DNA of 64,000 nucleotides from Flavobacterium granuli. Its GTDB lineage: Bacteria > Bacteroidota > Bacteroidia > Flavobacteriales > Flavobacteriaceae. The notes under the pieces are model-generated. The model was not told the origin of the DNA and searched no databases. It was given only the letters and a program-made list of their open reading frames with translations. Position 1 is the first letter of the stretch, and every line of letters starts with the position of its first letter. The stretch is from contig NZ_FQWO01000004.1 of assembly GCF_900129705.1 (NCBI RefSeq), positions 124,001 through 188,000 on the forward strand. The letters run 5' to 3'. Positions 59,088-64,000 of this stretch are shown here, piece after piece. Both the position numbers and the translations under genes were made by a program.

Positions 59088-59717
59088 ATGGATGAGATTC
59101 TTAAGTATTTTCCTAATTTGACTGAGGTTCAAAAAGAACAATTTGCAAAATTAGACTTGCTATACCACGATTGGAACGAAAAAATAAATGTGATTTCCAG
59201 AAAAGATATAGATGCCTTGTATACTAAGCATGTTTTGCATTCTTTGGGAATTGCTAAAATAATGAAATTTGAACCAGGGACTTATGTTTTGGATGTGGGT
59301 ACAGGCGGTGGATTTCCTGGGATTCCACTAGCGATACTTTTTCCGGAAACCCGTTTTTATCTGATAGATGTTATTGCTAAAAAAATAAAAGTAGTTCAAG
59401 CTGTTGTGGATGCTTTAGAGTTGAAAAATGTAAAAGCCGAGCAACTAAGAGCTGAGAATGTAAAAGGTGATTTTGATTTTATCGTTAGCCGTGCCGTGAC
59501 CAATATGCCTGATTTTGTTTCTTGGATAAAAAATAAAATTAAAAAGCAACAAAAACATGAGTTGAAGAATGGGATTCTGTATCTAAAAGGTGGGGATTTA
59601 ACGGAGGAGCTGGCAGATTTTCCAAAAGCGACTCAATACGATTTGGCCGATTTTTTTGAAGATGAATTTTTTGAAACCAAGAAAGTGGTGCATTTGCCGT
59701 TAAAATATCAAGTATAG
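59088..59717 (+). CDS. rsmG: 16S rRNA (guanine527-N7)-methyltransferase
   Basis: 209 residues from the Met at 59088 (DEILKYFPNLTEVQKEQFAKLDLLYHDWNEKINVISRKD), the usual RsmG length; an ATG at 59058 would add 10 residues over a promoter box. The SAM site VLDVGTGGGFPGIPLAILFPE and the catalytic SRAV block are present. It methylates G527 in the decoding region. It ends at a bidirectional terminator with pruA. Confidence 0.95.
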   Translation: MDEILKYFPNLTEVQKEQFAKLDLLYHDWNEKINVISRKDIDALYTKHVLHSLGIAKIMKFEPGTYVLDVGTGGGFPGIPLAILFPETRFYLIDVIAKKIKVVQAVVDALELKNVKAEQLRAENVKGDFDFIVSRAVTNMPDFVSWIKNKIKKQQKHELKNGILYLKGGDLTEELADFPKATQYDLADFFEDEFFETKKVVHLPLKYQV

Positions 59718-59760
59718 CTGTAAAGTCAAAAGATAATCGAGAGTACAAATAATATATGTA

Positions 59761-59797
59761 AAAAGCCGAATCTAAATTTTAGATTCGGCTTTTTTTA
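59761..59797. terminator. Bidirectional terminator between rsmG and pruA
   Basis: A stem AAGCCGAATCTAAA with complement TTTAGATTCGGCTT, with A and T runs both sides. It serves rsmG and convergent pruA. Confidence 0.93.
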
Positions 59798-59846
59798 TGA
59801 TTTTAAAGTTCTTTAAGACTTTCGACTTTCAAACTTTTTGACTCAT

Positions 59847-61475
59847 TTATTCTCCCAAAAACGGGTATCTGTAATCTTCTGGGGTTACAAAAGTTTCTTT
59901 GATTGTTCTTGCAGAAACCCAACGCAATAAATTCAATGATGAACCTGCTTTGTCATTAGTTCCTGAACCTCTTGCTCCACCAAAGGGTTGCATTCCTACT
60001 ACGGCGCCAGTTGGTTTGTCATTGATGTAGAAGTTACCTGCAGCGTTTTGTAATTTTACAGTAGCTTCTTCGATAGCGTAGCGATCTTGACTGAAAACAG
60101 CGCCGGTTAATGCGTACTCAGATGTGGTATCTACTAATTCTAAAGTTTCTGCCCATTTAGCATCTTCATAAACATAGATTGTCACTACAGGTCCGAATAG
60201 TTCAGTTTCCATCGTAGTGTATTTTGGGTTTGTTGTCAAAATAACAGTTGGTTCAATGAAGTAGCCTTTTGATTTATCATAATTTCCACCCATGATTACC
60301 TCAGCATCGCTGTCTTTTTTTGCTTGGTCGATGTATCTTGCCAATTTATCGAAAGAAGATTCAGAAATAACAGCAGTTATAAAGTTGCTCATGTCTTCAG
60401 GTGAACCCATTTTCATAGATTTTAAATCTGCTTCTAATTGACTTTTGATAGCAGGCCATAAAGTTTGAGGAACGTAAACGCGGGAAGCCGCGCTACATTT
60501 TTGACCCTGGTACTCAAAAGCACCACGAGAAATACCTGTTGCTACTTGTTTTGGATTAGCAGAAGGGTGAGCAATGATAAAATCTTTTCCTCCTGTTTCT
60601 CCTACAATTCTTGGATATGTTTTGTATTTGCTGATGTTAGTTCCAATTTTTGCCCAAATATCATTGAAAACACCTGTTGAACCTGTGAAGTGCACTCCTG
60701 CAAAATCTGGGCTCGCCAATAATGTTTCGGTTACCATTCCAGAGTCTCCCATTACCATGTTGATAACACCATTAGGTAATCCTGCTTCTTTAAAGATTTC
60801 CATCAATAAATTTGCTGAATATACTTGGGTTGCAGCTGGTTTCCAAACCACCACGTTGCCCATTAAAGCAACACAAGAAGGTAAGTTTCCGGCAATTGCA
60901 GTAAAGTTAAAAGGAGTAATTGCATATACAAAACCTTCCAATGGTCTGTATTCAACACGATTCCACATGTCTGAAGTTGACTTAGGTTGTTCATTATAGA
61001 TTTGCGTCATGTACTCTACGTTGAAACGTAAAAAGTCGATAAGTTCGCATGAAGCATCAATTTCGGCTTGGTAAATAGTTTTAGATTGCGCAATCATAGT
61101 TGCAGCATTAATTTTAGCTCTATATGGTCCTGCGATCAATTCGGCTGCTTTTAAGAAAATGGCAGCACGTTGTTCCCACGCCATTTTTGACCAAGCAGTT
61201 CTCGCTTCAAGTGCAGTGGAAATGGCTTTTTCAATATGTGATTTTTCAGCTTGATGGTACGAACCTACAATATGTTGGTGGTCATGAGGTGCTGACATTG
61301 TTTTAGTGTCTCCGGTTCTAATTTCTTCGTTTCCAATGTAAAGAGGAACGTCAATTTTAGAATTCCACATTTCTTTGTAGGCTGCTTGAACCGCTGCTCT
61401 TTCTGGTGAATTAGGTGCGTAGCTCTTTACCGGCTCGTTTACTGCTTTTGGTACATGAAAAAATCCTTTTAGCAT
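59847..61475 (-). CDS. pruA: L-glutamate gamma-semialdehyde dehydrogenase
   Basis: 542 residues of the ALDH4 family, single function (no proline dehydrogenase). ETGGKDFIIAHPSA holds the active Glu, and FEYQGQKCSAASRVYVP the catalytic Cys; SYKTYPRIVGETGGK is typical. It oxidises glutamate semialdehyde from proline to glutamate in the cytosol. The gene stands alone with a ~90-nt leader from a TACTTTTG box. Confidence 0.95.
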   Translation of the reverse strand: MLKGFFHVPKAVNEPVKSYAPNSPERAAVQAAYKEMWNSKIDVPLYIGNEEIRTGDTKTMSAPHDHQHIVGSYHQAEKSHIEKAISTALEARTAWSKMAWEQRAAIFLKAAELIAGPYRAKINAATMIAQSKTIYQAEIDASCELIDFLRFNVEYMTQIYNEQPKSTSDMWNRVEYRPLEGFVYAITPFNFTAIAGNLPSCVALMGNVVVWKPAATQVYSANLLMEIFKEAGLPNGVINMVMGDSGMVTETLLASPDFAGVHFTGSTGVFNDIWAKIGTNISKYKTYPRIVGETGGKDFIIAHPSANPKQVATGISRGAFEYQGQKCSAASRVYVPQTLWPAIKSQLEADLKSMKMGSPEDMSNFITAVISESSFDKLARYIDQAKKDSDAEVIMGGNYDKSKGYFIEPTVILTTNPKYTTMETELFGPVVTIYVYEDAKWAETLELVDTTSEYALTGAVFSQDRYAIEEATVKLQNAAGNFYINDKPTGAVVGMQPFGGARGSGTNDKAGSSLNLLRWVSARTIKETFVTPEDYRYPFLGE

Positions 61476-61568
61476 GATGTTGTAATTTGTTAATCTGTTT
61501 AAATACAGATAAGATTAGACATTTAAGCAATATATTACGCTAATGGTCGCTAATAATTTACTGCCCAA

Positions 61569-61576
61569 CAAAAGTA
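61569..61576 (-). promoter_or_regulatory. Candidate -7 box (TACTTTTG) for pruA
   Basis: TACTTTTG on the minus strand, 94 nt before the ATG. The -33 is poor. Confidence 0.4.
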
Positions 61577-61642
61577 CAAAGGATAAATTAAAAACAGGAT
61601 AAATAAACGATAAGAAAATAAAATTTGTTCGAAAACGAATGA

Positions 61643-62029
61643 TTAATTCAGCGCAAATGGCGCACACAATCTGAAGGTGGGTACGAAAACTTTGAAGTTT
61701 CTAGTGCTTGTGAAATTAATCATGTTAAAATAACCTTTCATAGATCCGAAAGGAGATGACAATAAGCAGCCAGAGCTATAGGTGTGCCGCTCGCCTGGTT
61801 TTAAAACGGGTTTTTTTCCAATAACGCCTTCTCCATCAACAATTTCGATGTCATTTAAAGAGTCAAGTATTTCCCAATGGCGTGATATCAGTTGGACGGA
61901 ATCCTTACTGTGGTTCTCGATTGTGATTTGGTAACTGAAGGCAAAGTGAATCTTATAGTTCTTGAAGTAGGTTCCTTCAAAACTAGTCAATACTGATATT
62001 TTTATACCTCTTGTAATTTGAGTAACCAT
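61643..62029 (-). CDS. apaG: ApaG domain protein
   Basis: 128 residues, the usual ApaG length: YKIHFAFSYQITIENHSKDSVQLISRHWEILDSLNDIEIVDGEGVIGKKPVLKPGERHTYSSGCLLSSPFGSMKGYFNM. This is an Ig-like fold with a conserved GVIGxxPVLxPGExxxY-SG block. Often linked with Co2+/Mg2+ tolerance; precise role unclear. It precedes the pruA run and follows DUF5103. Confidence 0.95.
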   Translation of the reverse strand: MVTQITRGIKISVLTSFEGTYFKNYKIHFAFSYQITIENHSKDSVQLISRHWEILDSLNDIEIVDGEGVIGKKPVLKPGERHTYSSGCLLSSPFGSMKGYFNMINFTSTRNFKVFVPTFRLCAPFALN

Positions 62030-62111
62030 AATTTGAACAGTAAATGAGTGTATTACAGAAACAAAAATACAAAATTTTTGCTTTGGTTTTGTTGTTTAGG
62101 CAGATGTTTTT

Positions 62112-63368
62112 TTAGTTGATGATATTTGTTGAATTTGCAGTGCCTTTTCCTATTACGCGATCGTATCGATCGGTGTTTTCTCGGTAATAAACTAAAATAG
62201 TGTAATCATTTTCCGTTTGGTAGAAATTGCCATCTATGGCATTTTCGTGGTCAATTTTTTTATTGGCGTCAGCCACGGTATATTCAAAATTTGTAAATCC
62301 CTGTTTGATCAAAATGGCTTTTTCATATAGGCCTTTTTTGGAATTATATTCCATTTTGTATTCTGGAGCCAGGCTGTAATTGTTGAACATGCCATTGATG
62401 TAAATGTCTTTATTCAAGCGGAAAGTTGGGGCAGAAAGACTAAAGTAAACCCAAGCATAATCAGCTTCAATTTCATCATTTGCTGCATTTAAGTTGCGTA
62501 CAACAAAGTTACCGTTAATGTCTTCGGTAAAGGAATAGGGGAAATTCATTCTAGCGTTATTGGTATACAGATAGGAATTGTAGATATCAGTGCTCGAGTC
62601 CACACGAGACACATTATTGTTAGCGGCTCTTATGTCTTTGTTTTCAAAGTACAAAAATTCGTTTCCTGCCCAAAATTGGGTTTCAGTATCGTATTTATAA
62701 ATTAAATCATTGCCAATGGTGTATTGAGGCTTGATGTTTTTAATAGCAGAGTTGAATTTTCCGTTTTGTAGCAAAGCCGTTTTGATATTTTTTAAAGGGT
62801 TTTGGAACGTGATTGTTTTTGATTTAATCGAAAACTCTAAATTTTGTTTGGATTCTAAATTGCTTACGGTTCGGGCTCTTTTTACTTGGATAGGAACGGT
62901 TGCTAAATCTTCATGGAGGATAAATTTTCTCGAAAAGACGAGTTCTCTATCACTGTTTAAAACTTTGAGCATGTAATTCCCGCTAATAAGCAATTGCTGG
63001 GTGTGCTGATTGGGAATTGCTAATTTGTAATGCGAATAAATTTGTAAGGTGTTGAAAGAATTTGTGTAGTCTTGAATTCTTTGATTATCAAAACCCTGTA
63101 GATATTCGTTTTTTGGGATATCAGAAGGGATCCAGTTATAATCACAATGGATGATTTCATAAAAATAATCGGCTTCATTGCCAAATAGGTCATCAAACTG
63201 CAATTGAAATCCGCTTCCCAATGGGAATATTGGAACTACATTTTGATTGTTTTGAATAAACGAAACTGTTTTTATATTGTATGGTGGGCTTACTTCATTC
63301 TCTACTTGGGCAGCAGCTGAAGTAACAAAGAGGATGAGGATTATTTTTTTTAAAAAGGAATTAAGCAT
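62112..63368 (-). CDS. DUF5103 exported protein
   Basis: 418 residues from the Met at 63368, which begins a signal (LNSFLKKIILILFVTSAAA-Q). The rest is beta-rich: VENEVSPPYNIKTVSFIQNNQNVVPIFPLGSGFQLQFDDL and later YNWIPSDIPKNEYLQGFDNQRI. The pattern matches DUF5103, a Bacteroidetes protein of the periplasm or surface. The function is unknown; it is often near apaG, as here. Confidence 0.88.
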   Translation of the reverse strand: MLNSFLKKIILILFVTSAAAQVENEVSPPYNIKTVSFIQNNQNVVPIFPLGSGFQLQFDDLFGNEADYFYEIIHCDYNWIPSDIPKNEYLQGFDNQRIQDYTNSFNTLQIYSHYKLAIPNQHTQQLLISGNYMLKVLNSDRELVFSRKFILHEDLATVPIQVKRARTVSNLESKQNLEFSIKSKTITFQNPLKNIKTALLQNGKFNSAIKNIKPQYTIGNDLIYKYDTETQFWAGNEFLYFENKDIRAANNNVSRVDSSTDIYNSYLYTNNARMNFPYSFTEDINGNFVVRNLNAANDEIEADYAWVYFSLSAPTFRLNKDIYINGMFNNYSLAPEYKMEYNSKKGLYEKAILIKQGFTNFEYTVADANKKIDHENAIDGNFYQTENDYTILVYYRENTDRYDRVIGKGTANSTNIIN

Positions 63369-63452
63369 AATAATGGTATTGCTGAAGTGTAAATATAACA
63401 AATAAAACAGTACCATTATTGTGCCAATTGCGGGCTATCGTTTCTGGAAAGC

Positions 63453-64000
63453 CTACTTAAAACAAACGGGGATGATTTCGCCTTTTGCTAAGCAATATTT
63501 TTCTACTAAATCAGCTGGGATTTTATTGGTGTAGTCTTCTTCAATTACCTTGAAACCAATGCTTCTCAATTTGTCAAAATAATCTCGGCCGTAAATGCGT
63601 ACGTGGTCGTATTGTCCAAATATTTTAGCGCGTTCTTTTTGGTCTGTAATAGAGTCATCTGCAAAAGTGGTGGCTCTCGATAAATCTTGAGGGATTTGTA
63701 AAATTGCCATTCCTTCAGGCTTTAAAACTCGATATAATTCCTGCATCGCTTTAGTATCATCCGGAATGTGTTCCAGTACATGATTGCATAAAATGACATC
63801 ATATTCATTGTCTTTAAAAGGCAAATTACAAATATCAGCTTTTACATCCGCCAAAGGCGAAAACAAATCGGTTGTGGTGTATTCCAGGTTTTTTTGCTTT
63901 CTGAATAATTTGTAGAATGCCTGTTCAGGAGCAAAATGCAATACTTTCTTTTTTTCTTTCGAGCTAAAAAAATCAGTTTCTTCATTCAGATACAGCCAAA
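63453..64000 (-). CDS. Class I SAM-dependent methyltransferase, partial (runs off window end)
   Basis: Open from the window edge to the stop at 63453; the start lies beyond. 182 residues are visible. Motif I is weakly seen as LHFAPEQAFYKLF; the later DVILCNHVLEHIPDDTKAMQELYRVLKPEGMAILQIP is the family motif of ubiE-like methyltransferases. Probably acts on a small substrate. An internal TTG at 63941 is not the start because the frame stays open through K/E-rich codons to the edge. Confidence 0.85.
   Translation of the reverse strand, partial: WLYLNEETDFFSSKEKKKVLHFAPEQAFYKLFRKQKNLEYTTTDLFSPLADVKADICNLPFKDNEYDVILCNHVLEHIPDDTKAMQELYRVLKPEGMAILQIPQDLSRATTFADDSITDQKERAKIFGQYDHVRIYGRDYFDKLRSIGFKVIEEDYTNKIPADLVEKYCLAKGEIIPVCFK

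Noticed and set aside
1..64000. CRISPR array, rRNA operon, prophage or insertion sequence
   Set aside because: No regularly spaced repeats, no rRNA-like sequence, no transposase or phage structural motif on either strand.

Overview
The window is a chromosomal segment of a member of the Bacteroidota, most likely a Flavobacterium or close relative. The DNA is AT-rich and start sites rarely have Shine-Dalgarno sequences. Several genes are preceded by TAnnTTTG boxes, the -7 element of the Bacteroidetes primary sigma factor. Lineage markers include PorP/SprF (type IX secretion), DUF6089, DUF5103, DUF6370, an S46 dipeptidyl-peptidase and a FolK-deoxynucleoside kinase fusion. Most genes are housekeeping and densely packed. 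I see no transposase, integrase, phage structural gene, CRISPR array or rRNA.

Layout. 1-4.7 kb: partial MscS channel, a coiled-coil helical protein, dodecin, an Nfu-type Fe-S protein with a doubled N-domain, PorP/SprF, gamma carbonic anhydrase and glutamate racemase. 4.8-12.3 kb, minus strand: an envelope-biogenesis run, CBS protein - NAD kinase - DUF6089 - uppS - bamA - two OmpH/Skp chaperones. 12.4-14.4 kb: pdxJ, an alpha/beta hydrolase and a four-helix membrane protein. 14.45-24.72 kb: an eleven-gene copper-handling cluster, the most distinctive part of the window. 24.9-25.8 kb: tRNA-Glu and a gene-poor stretch with a REP-like inverted pair. 25.8-42.5 kb: tig-clpP-clpX, GH3 family, DUF2797, AsmA-like, sppA, folK-dNK, trmH-like, DUF1573, mutS, tRNA-Gly, tRNA-Leu and YegP-like. 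42.7-50.7 kb: small lipoproteins, DPP11-like peptidase, GNAT, KDO transferase (waaA), DegT aminotransferase, galE and fabD. 50.9-54.2 kb, minus strand: YceI, a small 4Fe-4S protein, a small GNAT, pirin, Crp/Fnr regulator, DUF6370 and DUF983. 54.3-64 kb: AraC regulator, purT, aminotransferase, fatty acid desaturase, rsmG, pruA, apaG, DUF5103 and a partial methyltransferase.

The copper cluster appears to carry a whole route across the envelope. An AraC-type regulator with its own HMA metal-binding domain (18597) sits just before a CopA-like P1B ATPase (19244) that carries an HMA domain and two Cys-rich HMBD motifs. The gap between them holds four matching hexamers placed symmetrically. Around these are exported carriers: an HMA-DUF3347 protein, a TlpA-like thioredoxin, a second HMA protein, an HMBD-DUF3347 lipoprotein, a Cys-rich peptide, a lipoprotein that is about one quarter Met, and a 45-residue membrane peptide. 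The cluster ends with a multicopper oxidase whose C-terminus looks like an outer-membrane beta-barrel, in effect a PcoA-PcoB fusion. The proposed flow is cytosolic sensing, export by CopA, handling by periplasmic Cys/Met carriers, and oxidation at the outer membrane. That flow is inference from domain content and gene order.

Other items of interest are an identical 17-nt leader at the same distance from the -7 box of two tRNA loci, several candidate extragenic repeats, a terminator-like hairpin in the leader of mscS, a possible leaderless murI, and two small genes (45 and 48 codons) in tight intergenic spaces.
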